Assembly: GCA_041918155.1 (NCBI GenBank)
Contig: JAYRWH010000012.1
Coordinates: 4,634 to 68,633 of the forward strand
Origin: UBA668 sp041918155
Lineage (GTDB): Bacteria; Actinomycetota; Acidimicrobiia; Acidimicrobiales; Ilumatobacteraceae
Direction: 5' to 3'
Length of the DNA: 64,000 nt
Shown: positions 54,449 to 62,623 of the stretch, piece by piece
How positions within the stretch are numbered: position 1 is the first letter of the stretch
How the letters are laid out: every line of letters starts with the position of its first letter
Made by a program: the position numbers and the translations under genes
The notes under the pieces: generated by a model
Seen by the model: only the letters and a program-made list of their open reading frames with translations
What the model was told of the DNA's origin: nothing
Database searches by the model: none

Positions 54449-55761
54449 TTCTGGGTGTTCTCCTCGGCGATGCCGTAGGCACGGGCGATCAGCTGCAGGG
54501 GGTGCAACGGAGCGGCGCCGGTCTGCTCGGTGATCGCGGTGTTGGCCAGGTGGCAGTCGCCGGCGACGACATCACCCTCGGCCTTGCGGATCTCGTCGGC
54601 CAGCTTCTTCGCGATCGGGATGCTGATGTCGGTGTTCTCCGCCCTCAGGCCCCACATGCCGTCGATGCCGCTGCACAGCTGTACCAACTTCACCTTCGCG
54701 CCGGTCAGCTTGATGAGATCGCGGCTCTTGAGGCCGATGTTCTGTGCCTTGAGGTGGCACGGGGTGTGGTACGCGACTGTGCCGGGCACCTCACCGGGGA
54801 AGTCGGTGTCGAGCGAGGTGCCCTCGCCCTTGTGCAGCTTCATCAGGTACTCGGCGGCGTCGTAGGTGTGCTCGGCGACGAGCTTCGCGTCCTCGCCGCC
54901 CACATAGTCGACATAGTCCTTCTTCAGCACATAGCCGCACGTGGGCTGGGGCACGACGATGTCGTTGCCCTTGCGCACCGATTGAGCCAGCGCCTTCACG
55001 TTCTTCTTCGCGACCTTGGTGAACTGGTCGATATCGCCGCTGTGCAGCCACGGGGCACCGCAGCACGCGGTGGTGTCGGTGAGCGTGCATTCGACGCCGT
55101 TGCGCTCGTAGACCTTCACCAGGTCGTGGCCGACACCGGGGGCCTGGTATTCGACGAGGCAGGTGGGGAACACGGCCACCTTGCCCTGGCGCTTGGTGAG
55201 GCGAACCTTGGGGCGCCGCTGGAACCAGGTGGTGAAGCGCTGGCGGGCGTACGGCGGCAGCAGTCGCACGGCGGACACACCAGTGGTGACCTCCATCGCC
55301 TTGCGCACGAGCGAGCCCGGCTTGGCTCCCACGGCTTTGTTGGCGAGGGGCGCCGCGAGTGTGGCCGCCTTGCCCATCAGATCGGTACGGCCCATGACCG
55401 CATTCGTGGCCCGCGACTTGAGGCTCACCTGGCCTGTGGCGTGGCGCATTGCGTCGGCACGCAACATCAGCCGCGGGAAGTCGAGCGCCCACTCGTGCAG
55501 CTCGGGGATGTAGGGGCAGTTGACGTAGCAGAGCTTGCACTGGAAGCACTCGTCGACGACCTGGTCCTGCTGGGCGGGGGTGAGCCGACCCGCGTCCTGG
55601 TCGTCGTGGCGGTCGATCATCTCGAACAGCGTCGGGAACGAGGTACAGAACTTGAAGCACAGACGACACCCGTGGCAAAGGTCGAACACCCGCGTCATCT
55701 CATCGCGGACGTCCGCCTCGTCGAGGTACTTGGCGTGCTTGGGGTCGTACGTGATCGTCAT
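54445..55761 (-). CDS. GlpC/HdrD-like double [4Fe-4S] oxidoreductase subunit
   Basis: This 438-residue protein has two ferredoxin motifs, C29-x2-C32-x2-C35-x3-C39 and C72-x2-C75-x2-C78-x3-C82. It then has CCG-type domains. The first is complete (TACCGAPWLHSGD); the second is degenerate, with CSGIDGMWG in place of CCG. E. coli GlpC and HdrD use such domains to pass electrons to a quinone or heterodisulfide. Here no flavoprotein partner is adjacent except the divergent glpD. The start ATG is at 55761; longer frames are not homologous. Confidence 0.9.
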   Translation of the reverse strand: MTITYDPKHAKYLDEADVRDEMTRVFDLCHGCRLCFKFCTSFPTLFEMIDRHDDQDAGRLTPAQQDQVVDECFQCKLCYVNCPYIPELHEWALDFPRLMLRADAMRHATGQVSLKSRATNAVMGRTDLMGKAATLAAPLANKAVGAKPGSLVRKAMEVTTGVSAVRLLPPYARQRFTTWFQRRPKVRLTKRQGKVAVFPTCLVEYQAPGVGHDLVKVYERNGVECTLTDTTACCGAPWLHSGDIDQFTKVAKKNVKALAQSVRKGNDIVVPQPTCGYVLKKDYVDYVGGEDAKLVAEHTYDAAEYLMKLHKGEGTSLDTDFPGEVPGTVAYHTPCHLKAQNIGLKSRDLIKLTGAKVKLVQLCSGIDGMWGLRAENTDISIPIAKKLADEIRKAEGDVVAGDCHLANTAITEQTGAAPLHPLQLIARAYGIAEENTQK

Positions 55762-55819
55762 GTCGAATGTCTGCGGTTCAGCGGCAAGAGGGGCAGAGGA
55801 TGCTATGTGGGGTCGTGGA

Positions 55820-55849
55820 GCGGAGGGGGCGTTTGCACGCCCCCTCCGC
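55820..55849 (-). terminator. Strong hairpin between rubrerythrin and Fe-S genes
   Basis: A 13-bp perfect stem, GCGGAGGGGGCGT (55820-55832) with ACGCCCCCTCCGC (55837-55849), closes a 4-base loop. It lies 12 bases after the rubrerythrin stop and 58 bases before the next start. No U-tract follows, which is common in high-GC terminators. It may end the perR-rubrerythrin transcript or attenuate read-through to the Fe-S and DUF3501 genes. Confidence 0.72.
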
Positions 55850-55861
55850 CACGTATTCGGC

Positions 55862-56275
55862 TCAGAGCGCGGCGAGGCCCTGGGCGAAGCGGCCGGCGTG
55901 GCTCTTCTCGGCGCGAGCCAGCGTCTCGAACCACTCGGCAATCTCGGTGAGACCTTCTTCGCGGGCGGTCTTGGCGAAGCCCGGGTACATCTGGGTGTAC
56001 TCGTAGGTCTCGCCGGCGATCGCGGCCTTGTAGTTGGCCTCGGTCTCGCCGATCGGCTCGCCGGTGGCCGGGTCGCCCACCTGGGCGAGGAACTCGAGGT
56101 GACCGTGCGCGTGGCCGGTCTCACCCTCGGCGACCGAGCGGAACAGGGCGGCGGCGTCGGGGTAGCCCTCGACATCGGCCTTCTGGGCGAACCACAAGTA
56201 GCGACGGTTCGCCTGGCTCTCGCCGGCGAAGCACTCCTTCAGGTTCTCATGGGTCTTGGTGCCTTTGAGGCTCAT
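55862..56275 (-). CDS. Rubrerythrin without rubredoxin domain
   Basis: This 137-residue protein is a four-helix di-iron protein. Likely ligands are E19 (FAGESQANRRY), E52 and H55 (EGETGHAHGH), E89, and E123 with H126 (RAEKSHAGRF). Classical rubrerythrins also carry a C-terminal rubredoxin of about 40 residues, which is absent here. Electrons for peroxide reduction must therefore come from another protein, perhaps the neighbouring Fe-S protein. AGGAGC 6 bases before the ATG is the ribosome site. Confidence 0.92.
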   Translation of the reverse strand: MSLKGTKTHENLKECFAGESQANRRYLWFAQKADVEGYPDAAALFRSVAEGETGHAHGHLEFLAQVGDPATGEPIGETEANYKAAIAGETYEYTQMYPGFAKTAREEGLTEIAEWFETLARAEKSHAGRFAQGLAAL

Positions 56276-56340
56276 TGCTTGCTCCTTGTTGCTGATCCTG
56301 GGTTGGGATGGGTTGGGAGATGGGTGAACGGGGTTGCGCG

Positions 56341-56769
56341 TCAGGCACGGCGGCACGCGGCACACAGGCCGTCGAACACGATCGTCGCGCGCGACGGGCG
56401 GAATCCATCGAAGCCCTGCACGGCGAGTTCGTCAACGTGTTCCACGTACACGTCGCGCAGTTCGCCACAGCGCTCGCAACGGGCGTGGTGGTGCTCTTGG
56501 GTGTTGGGGTCGAAGCGGGTGGAGCCACCGGCCGCCTGCAGCGCCAGCAGCTCGCCCATCGAGGTGAGATCGTTGAGCGTCTGGTAGACGGTGCGCAGCG
56601 AGATGCCGGGCATCCGCGCGCTCGCGTCGGCGAATAGGCCCTCCGCCGTGGGGTGGGTCATGTTGCCGTGCAACAGGCGGAACAACAGCTGCCGCTGCGG
56701 CGTGACCTTCAGGCCACGGGCGCGGAATTCGCTGGTCAGCTCCTCCGGTGTACGCACGTCGGCAACCAT
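56341..56769 (-). CDS. PerR-type Fur-family regulator
   Basis: This 142-residue Fur-family protein has the winged helix (TPQRQLLFRLLHG, ISLRTVYQTLNDL) and a structural zinc site C98/C101/C136/C139. The regulatory-site residues align exactly with PerR: H39, D87, H93, H95 and D106 stand for B. subtilis H37, D85, H91, H93 and D104. D106 rather than Glu is a PerR rather than Fur trait. Peroxide oxidation of the iron-bound His would release DNA. It is followed by rubrerythrin. Confidence 0.88.
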   Translation of the reverse strand: MVADVRTPEELTSEFRARGLKVTPQRQLLFRLLHGNMTHPTAEGLFADASARMPGISLRTVYQTLNDLTSMGELLALQAAGGSTRFDPNTQEHHHARCERCGELRDVYVEHVDELAVQGFDGFRPSRATIVFDGLCAACRRA

Positions 56770-56781
56770 ATCGACACCGAC

Positions 56782-56812
56782 TGCTAATCTGCAACTCGTG
56801 CGAATTAGCACG
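56782..56812. promoter_or_regulatory. Candidate PerR operator
   Basis: CGTGCGAATTAGCACG (56797-56812) is palindromic at 14 of 16 positions. TGCTAAT (56782-56788) and ATTAGCA (56804-56810) form a second perfect 7-bp inverted pair around it. The site lies 28 bp upstream of the PerR-type gene start and 57 bp before glpD, so it could serve both. It does not match the B. subtilis PerR box closely. Confidence 0.5.
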
Positions 56813-56868
56813 GAGTGACTCCAGGCTCGTGCCCGGGCGGGCACCGACACCTCCCTAGGATGGCGACG

Positions 56869-58536
56869 ATGCCCGCCTCCCCCGCCGCCACGCCCTTCCG
56901 CCGCGACCTGATGCTGAAGCGACTCGAGCAGGAGACCTTCGACGTGCTCGTCATCGGCGGCGGCATCACCGGAGCCGGGGTGGCGCTCGACGCCACCACC
57001 CGCGGGCTGCGCGTCGCGATCGTCGAGCGCGACGACTTCGCCTCGGGCACCTCGTCGAAGAGCTCCAAGCTCGTGCACGGCGGGCTGCGCTACCTGCAGC
57101 AGGGCGAGATCAACCTCGTGTACCAGGCGCTGCACGAGCGCCGCCGCCTGCACCGCAACGCACCCCACCTGGTGAGGGTGCTGCCGTTCATGATCCCGGT
57201 GCTCACCAAGGACGGCGTCATCTCGCGCAAGATCGCCCGCGCCCTCGGCTCGGCGATGTGGATGTACGACCTCACCGGTGGATGGCGGATCGGCAAGTTC
57301 CACAGGCGCCTGCGCAAGGACGCCGCCTTCGCCCACATGCCGACGATGCCCAAGGACAAGCTGGCTTCGGGCTACCTCTACTACGACGCCACCGCCGACG
57401 ATGCCCGCCTCACGCTCACGGTGCTGCGCACGGCCGCCGAGGCCGGCGCGGTGGTGACCAACGGCTGTGTCGTACTCGACGTGCTGAAGGACGCCAAAGG
57501 CCAGGTGAACGGCGCGCTCGTGGAGGCCGACGGGGTGCGTATGACCGTGCTCGCCACGACCGTCGTGAACGCGGCCGGGGTGTGGGCCGACGATGTGCGC
57601 GAACTCGACGAGGAGCGGCATCCCGACAGCATCCGTCCGGCCAAGGGCGTGCACGTCACCGTGCCGTGGGCGAAGGTGCGCAACGACATCGCCGTGGTGA
57701 TCCCCGTGCCCAAGGACCGACGCAGCTTGTTCGTGGTGCCGTGGGGGCCACTGCCCGACGGCACGTTCCGGCACTGCTACGTGGGCACCACGGACACCGA
57801 CCACCGGGGATCGCTCGACGACCCCCAGTGCACCAAGGACGACATCGACTATGTCCTCGCCGCGCTGAACTTCAGCATCACCACCGGGGTCACCGCCGCC
57901 GATGTCACCGGTGTGTGGGCCGGCCTGCGCCCGCTGGTGAAGGCGGCGTCGTCGGGGCGCACCGCCGACCTCTCCCGCCACCACAAGGTGCACACGTCGC
58001 CCAGCGGTCTCATCACGATCACCGGCGGCAAGCTCACCACCTACCGCGCCATGGCCGAGGACACCGTCGACGCGGTGCTGCGCCGTCTTGGCCGCAAGGG
58101 CCGCTGCCGCACGCGCAACCTTCCCCTGTTGGGCGGCGAGGGTTTCCGCCGGCCCGCCGCCGACAGCCCCGAGGCCCGCCTCGGCGAGCGCTACGGCACC
58201 CTCGCCACGGAGATCGCCGCGCTCATCGCCGAGACGCCGGCGCTGGCCGAGCCGCTCGTGCCCGGGCTCGACTACCTGCGGGCGGAGGCCGTGTACGCCG
58301 TGCGCCACGAGATGGCGATCAGCCTCGATGACGTGCTGAGCCGGCGCACCCGCGCGCTCCTGCTCGACCGGGCCGCCACCCTCACCGCCGCACGTTCGGT
58401 GGCCGACCTGATCGCGCCCGAGCTGGGCTGGTCGGCCGACGAGATCGATCGCCAGGTGGCCCGCTTCACCGCCGTGTGCGCCGCCGAGCAGGCCGCCGCG
58501 ATCACGCCCGAGCACGCCGCCGCCGAGAACGGCTGA
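56869..58536 (+). CDS. glpD: FAD-dependent glycerol-3-phosphate dehydrogenase GlpD
   Basis: This 555-residue flavoenzyme oxidises glycerol 3-phosphate to DHAP and passes electrons to the quinone pool. It shows VLVIGGGITGAGVALDA (FAD), the SSKLVHGGLRYLQQGE motif and ITGGKLTTYRAMAEDTVD. The C-terminal helical domain is GlpD type. AGGA 8 bases before the ATG at 56869 favours this start over the in-frame ATG at 56860. It opens a four-gene operon with an alkyl-DHAP-synthase-like enzyme. Confidence 0.94.
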   Translation: MPASPAATPFRRDLMLKRLEQETFDVLVIGGGITGAGVALDATTRGLRVAIVERDDFASGTSSKSSKLVHGGLRYLQQGEINLVYQALHERRRLHRNAPHLVRVLPFMIPVLTKDGVISRKIARALGSAMWMYDLTGGWRIGKFHRRLRKDAAFAHMPTMPKDKLASGYLYYDATADDARLTLTVLRTAAEAGAVVTNGCVVLDVLKDAKGQVNGALVEADGVRMTVLATTVVNAAGVWADDVRELDEERHPDSIRPAKGVHVTVPWAKVRNDIAVVIPVPKDRRSLFVVPWGPLPDGTFRHCYVGTTDTDHRGSLDDPQCTKDDIDYVLAALNFSITTGVTAADVTGVWAGLRPLVKAASSGRTADLSRHHKVHTSPSGLITITGGKLTTYRAMAEDTVDAVLRRLGRKGRCRTRNLPLLGGEGFRRPAADSPEARLGERYGTLATEIAALIAETPALAEPLVPGLDYLRAEAVYAVRHEMAISLDDVLSRRTRALLLDRAATLTAARSVADLIAPELGWSADEIDRQVARFTAVCAAEQAAAITPEHAAAENG

Positions 58537-58539
58537 GCG

Positions 58540-60027
58540 ATGCCTGATCGAGCGTCGACGAACCCGATTCCGCCGATCGAGCTGACCGGCACTGCGTCGC
58601 GCTTCGGTGAGCCGGGCGACCTGCCTGCCGGCTTCGCCACCCGCCTCTCCGCGGCGTGCGAATGCACTTCCGATCTCACCGCCACCGCCGAGGCCAGCCG
58701 CGACTGGTGGCCGCTCGCATTGCACTGGTCGCTCGCCGGCCAGGTGCCGCGGCGAGCACCCCTCGTGGCCCGCCCCGCCACCACCGAACAGGTCGCCGCG
58801 GTCGCCGCGCTCTGCAACGGTGAGCGCGTGCCGCTCACCGCGGCCGGCGGGCGCAGCGGAGTCGTCGGTGGCTCGGTGCCGGTGTTCGGTGGGGTCGTGC
58901 TCGATCTCACCGCACTGCAGGGCATCATCGCCGTCGACGCCACGTCGGGCCTCGTCGAGGTGTGGGCGGGCACGTTTGGTCCCGAACTGGAGAGCGAACT
59001 ACGCGGCACCTACGGCCTCACCGTGGGTCACTTCCCGCAGAGCTTCGACATCGCCACCGTCGGCGGCTGGGTGGCCTGTCGGGGCGCCGGGCAGTACAGC
59101 ACCCGCTACGGCAAGATCGAGGGCATGGTGGCCGGCCTGGAGGTCGTGCTCGCCGACGGCACCGTCGTACGCACCGGGGGCTCCCCCGCCGCGGCGCAGG
59201 GCCCCGACCTCACCCAACTGTTCGTCGGCAGCGAGGGCACACTCGGCATCGTCACCAAGGTGCTGTTGCGCACCCACCCGGTGCCTGCCGGCGAGCGCCG
59301 CGCCGCGTACTCGTTCCCCACCTTCGCAGCTGGCATCGACGCCTGCCGGCGCATCATGCGCCGCGGCGCCACCCCGGCCGTCCTGCGCCTCTATGACGCG
59401 GTGGAGACCCAGCGCGGGCAAGACGGTGACGGCAGCAACTGCGCCCTGCTCGTGCTCGACGAGGGCGACCCGGCGATCATCGACGCAGTCATGACCGTGG
59501 TGGCCGAAGAGTGCGCAGCGGCGGCCCCACTGCCGGTCGACCTCATCGAGCGCTGGATCCACCACCGCAACGAGACCGGCGCGCTGCAGGCGCTCACCCA
59601 CAAGGGGTTCGTCGTCGACACGATGGAGATCGCAGCCCCGTGGTCGCGGTTGCCCGGCGTGTTCGACGATGCCCGCGCCGCGCTGATGGCGGTGCCCCAC
59701 GCACGTGTCGCCTCCTGCCACCTCTCACACAGCTACATCGACGGGGCCTGCCTGTACTTCACGTTCGTGGCCACTCCCCCGCCCGATGAGGTCGATGCCA
59801 CCTATGTCGCCCTGTGGAACGCCGGCCAGCGCGCCGTACTCGCCGGTGGGGGCAATCTCTCGCACCACCACGGCATCGGCCTCAACCGCGCCCGGTTCAT
59901 GTCCGATGCGCTCGGCTCGGCCGCTGTTGTGCTGCAATCGTTGAAGGACTCGCTCGATCCCAACGGGGTGCTCAACCCCGGCAAGCTCGGGCTGGCGTCG
60001 CCATTCGGAAAGGTAAGTTGGCCGTGA
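58540..60027 (+). CDS. FAD-binding oxidoreductase, alkyl-dihydroxyacetonephosphate synthase-like
   Basis: This 495-residue protein has a PCMH-type FAD domain with GRSGVVGGSVPVFGG and FVGSEGTLGIVTKVLLRTHP. The C-terminus has LSHHHGIGLNR and NGVLNPGKLG, typical of alkyl-DHAP synthase (AGPS) and D-lactate dehydrogenase-type enzymes. AGPS swaps the acyl chain of acyl-DHAP for an alkyl chain. With GlpD making DHAP next door, an ether-lipid or DHAP-linked substrate is plausible. It starts 3 bp after glpD. Confidence 0.85.
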   Translation: MPDRASTNPIPPIELTGTASRFGEPGDLPAGFATRLSAACECTSDLTATAEASRDWWPLALHWSLAGQVPRRAPLVARPATTEQVAAVAALCNGERVPLTAAGGRSGVVGGSVPVFGGVVLDLTALQGIIAVDATSGLVEVWAGTFGPELESELRGTYGLTVGHFPQSFDIATVGGWVACRGAGQYSTRYGKIEGMVAGLEVVLADGTVVRTGGSPAAAQGPDLTQLFVGSEGTLGIVTKVLLRTHPVPAGERRAAYSFPTFAAGIDACRRIMRRGATPAVLRLYDAVETQRGQDGDGSNCALLVLDEGDPAIIDAVMTVVAEECAAAAPLPVDLIERWIHHRNETGALQALTHKGFVVDTMEIAAPWSRLPGVFDDARAALMAVPHARVASCHLSHSYIDGACLYFTFVATPPPDEVDATYVALWNAGQRAVLAGGGNLSHHHGIGLNRARFMSDALGSAAVVLQSLKDSLDPNGVLNPGKLGLASPFGKVSWP

Positions 60028-60470
60028 GTGCACTCGATCGCCGCGCACTACGTCAAGGCGCCTCGGTGGCGCTGCTGTTCGCCGTGCCGTTCTCCATCGG
60101 CGCATCGGTACTCAACACCCGCGACGACAAGTCGCCGTGGGTCGCCGTGCTGTGGCTCGGAGCGGTCGGTGGCTTCACGCTCGGCGCCGCCATCGCCGCG
60201 TGGGTGCAAACCACCGGGTACCCGATGGTGCACGGCATGTTCACCGCCGGCGGCACCTACCTCGCCGCCCAAGGCGTGTTCACCATCATCCGCCTCGCGC
60301 GAGGCGCCTCGGTGAGCTGGCTGAGCATCTTCTTCACGTTCACGGTGGTGGTTTTCTCCGGTGTGATCGGCGGGGCGATCGGCAGCGCGCTGCGCAAGCG
60401 CGGAATCGTGCCCGGCGCACTCGCCGCGGCGAAGGCCGCGAACGCCGCGGAGCATGGGGGCGAGCAATGA
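60024..60470 (+). CDS. Four-span membrane protein of the glpD operon
   Basis: This 148-residue protein has about four membrane spans (13-32, 39-62, 74-92 and 100-123) and a charged, alanine-rich C-terminal tail. The GTG start overlaps the AGPS-like gene by GTGA, and the end overlaps the FGGY kinase by ATGA. I do not recognise a family. Its place suggests a role in a membrane-lipid or transport step of the operon. Confidence 0.78.
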   Translation: MSALDRRALRQGASVALLFAVPFSIGASVLNTRDDKSPWVAVLWLGAVGGFTLGAAIAAWVQTTGYPMVHGMFTAGGTYLAAQGVFTIIRLARGASVSWLSIFFTFTVVVFSGVIGGAIGSALRKRGIVPGALAAAKAANAAEHGGEQ

Positions 60471-61912
60471 GCATCCTGGTCGTCGATGTCGGCACATCGG
60501 GCCTGCGCGCCGCGGTGGTGACCCCCGCGGGCGACGTCGTGGCCCTCGAGTACCGGCCGTTTCCCCCGTCGTCGCCGTTCCCCGGCATGGTGGAGTTCGA
60601 TGCCGCCGGGATGGCCGCCGCGGTGCTAGAGGTGTCGCATGCGGCCCTCGCCAAGGCCGGCCCGGTCGCCGCGGTGGGCATCACCGCCCAGCGGGCCAGC
60701 ACGATCGTCTGGGACCGCGCCACTGGCGAGCCGGTGGGTCCCGGTATCGGCTGGCAAGACCTGCGCACGGTGTTCGACTGCATCACGGTGAAGGCCGAGC
60801 ACAACCTGCACCTGGCCCCCAACCAATCGGCCACCAAGGTGAGCTGGCTGCTCAACACGTTCGATCAGGGCCGCGAACGCGACCTGTGCTTTGGCACGGT
60901 CGATTCGTGGGTGGCCTGGGTGCTCAGCCAAGGCGCCGTGCACGTCACCGACCACTCCAACGCGGCCGTCACCGGCCTGTTGAAGCCCGACGCCTCCGGC
61001 TGGTCGGCCAGCGCGTGCGCCGCGCTGCAGATCCCCGAGCGGATGCTGCCGGGTTTGGTCGACACCTCCGGCGTCTTCGGTGAGGCCAGCGCCCTGCCCG
61101 GCACTCCTCCGCTGGCGGCGCTCGTGGGCGACCAGCAGGGCAGCCTGGTCGGCCAGAGTTGTGTGCGCCCCGGCCAGGCCAAGATCACGTTCGGGACGGG
61201 CGGCATGCTCGACATGTGCACCGATTCCGCGGCACCCACCACCGGCAACCGCACGGCGGAGGGCATCTTCCCGATCGTCGCCTGGAGCCGCGCGGGTCGC
61301 TGCACGTGGGGGGTCGAGGCGATCATGCTCTCCGCGGGCACCAACGTGGAGTGGCTCGTCACCGATCTCGGCATCCTCGCCGACCCAGCCGAGAGCCATG
61401 CCATCGCCGCCCAGTGCGCCACCGCCGACGGCGTGATGTACGTACCGGCGCTGATGGGCCTGGGCACCCCGTACTGGGACTACGGCGCCCGCGGCACTCT
61501 CTTGGGCCTCACCCGCGGCAGCGGCCGCCCACAGATCACTCGTGCGGTGCTGGAAGGCGTCGCCCAACGCGGCGCCGACCTGCTCGACGCGGCGGTTGCC
61601 GGCACCGGTTACGAAGTGCCGCTCGTCCGCATCGACGGCGGCATGAGCCAGAACCCGACCTTCGTGCAGGCCCTCGCGGATGCTACCGGGCGCCCGGTGG
61701 AGGTGTCCCGCCACACCGAGGCCACCACGGTCGGGGCGGCCTACCTGGCGGGCCTCGCCGTGGGGGTGTGGGGGTCGCTCGACGACATCGCCGACGCCTG
61801 GCGACCCGACCAGGTGGTCGAGCCGGCCGGGCCTGTCGACCGCGCCCGATGGGCAGAAGCCGTGTCGCGATCGCAACGGTGGATACCCGACCTGTCGGCT
61901 CTGGACTTCTAG
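60467..61912 (+). CDS. FGGY-family kinase (glycerol kinase-like)
   Basis: This 481-residue FGGY kinase starts LVVDVGTSGLRAAVVTPAGD. It contains WDRATGEPVGPGIGWQDLRT, the FGTGGMLDM loop and DGGMSQNPTFVQALAD, then TTVGAAYLAGLAVGVW. Motifs are intermediate between glycerol kinase and xylulokinase. Its place in a glpD operon favours glycerol or a DHAP-related triol. The other FGGY kinase at 34860 has more canonical GlpK pieces. ATGA overlaps the membrane protein gene. Confidence 0.86.
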   Translation: MSILVVDVGTSGLRAAVVTPAGDVVALEYRPFPPSSPFPGMVEFDAAGMAAAVLEVSHAALAKAGPVAAVGITAQRASTIVWDRATGEPVGPGIGWQDLRTVFDCITVKAEHNLHLAPNQSATKVSWLLNTFDQGRERDLCFGTVDSWVAWVLSQGAVHVTDHSNAAVTGLLKPDASGWSASACAALQIPERMLPGLVDTSGVFGEASALPGTPPLAALVGDQQGSLVGQSCVRPGQAKITFGTGGMLDMCTDSAAPTTGNRTAEGIFPIVAWSRAGRCTWGVEAIMLSAGTNVEWLVTDLGILADPAESHAIAAQCATADGVMYVPALMGLGTPYWDYGARGTLLGLTRGSGRPQITRAVLEGVAQRGADLLDAAVAGTGYEVPLVRIDGGMSQNPTFVQALADATGRPVEVSRHTEATTVGAAYLAGLAVGVWGSLDDIADAWRPDQVVEPAGPVDRARWAEAVSRSQRWIPDLSALDF

Positions 61913-61976
61913 AGTTGCTCTGCTCGCCCCCGGCCGGGAAAGCTATGGGGCGATCGTGTCGAAAGGATGAGCCCGA

Positions 61977-62618
61977 GTGGAAATCGAACTGACCGAGAGC
62001 GTCGATCACGCCGCGCCCCAGCGGGTGGGGCGCCGTGCGTTGATCGGTGTCGGTGTCGGCGGCGCAGCCGTATCGCTGCTGCCGTTCCTCAGCGGCCGTG
62101 CCGGGGCGACGACCGCCGACGGCACCACCACCACCGTCCCGCCGCGGCGGCCGACCGCAACCGACGCCGAGCTGTTGGGCACCGCCCAGCAGGTCGAGCT
62201 GACGGCGCGTGAGCTGTACGACACTGCGCTCGGCCTCACCGGGTGGTCCGCGGCCGAGACGTCGGTGGTGGTCACCGTACGCGAGGCGCACGAGGCGTTC
62301 GCCCAGTCGCTGTCTGGCCTGCTCGGGGTGTCCGCCCCGCGGACCGCCGACGATGCGCTGCTGCGCAGCCTGAGCGGCACCTTCGCGGGCACCCCGAGTA
62401 CCGCGCTCAAGGCCGCTTACCAACTCGAGTCGGCGCTCGTCGCCACCCACCTCGAACTGCTCGGGCAACTGCAGGGCACAGACGGCGCGGCGCTGCTCGC
62501 CTCCGTCATCACGAGCGAGGGCCGCCAGACGACGGTGCTTGCCGAACTGGCCGCACTCACCGACGAGAGCGAGCTACTGGTCGACCACGAAGCAGCGCCG
62601 CTGGTGGGTCAGGGCTGA
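61977..62618 (+). CDS. Tat-exported ferritin-like protein
   Basis: This 213-residue protein has a twin-arginine signal: VGRRALIGVGVGGAAVSLL with R19-R20 and a likely cut after AGA near residue 44. A Thr/Pro-rich linker leads to a four-helix ferritin-like domain (LLGTAQQVELTARELYDTAL, VVTVREAHEAFAQSL). Some metal ligands can be seen (ExxH as EAHE), but others are replaced, so metal binding is uncertain. It lies 6 bp before a second protein of the same type. Confidence 0.8.
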   Translation: MEIELTESVDHAAPQRVGRRALIGVGVGGAAVSLLPFLSGRAGATTADGTTTTVPPRRPTATDAELLGTAQQVELTARELYDTALGLTGWSAAETSVVVTVREAHEAFAQSLSGLLGVSAPRTADDALLRSLSGTFAGTPSTALKAAYQLESALVATHLELLGQLQGTDGAALLASVITSEGRQTTVLAELAALTDESELLVDHEAAPLVGQG

Positions 62619-62623
62619 TCGAC

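Noticed and set aside
56341..58725. 794-codon minus-strand frame running from the PerR-like gene through glpD
   Set aside because: Only the last 142 codons show Fur-family homology; the rest is the antisense of glpD.
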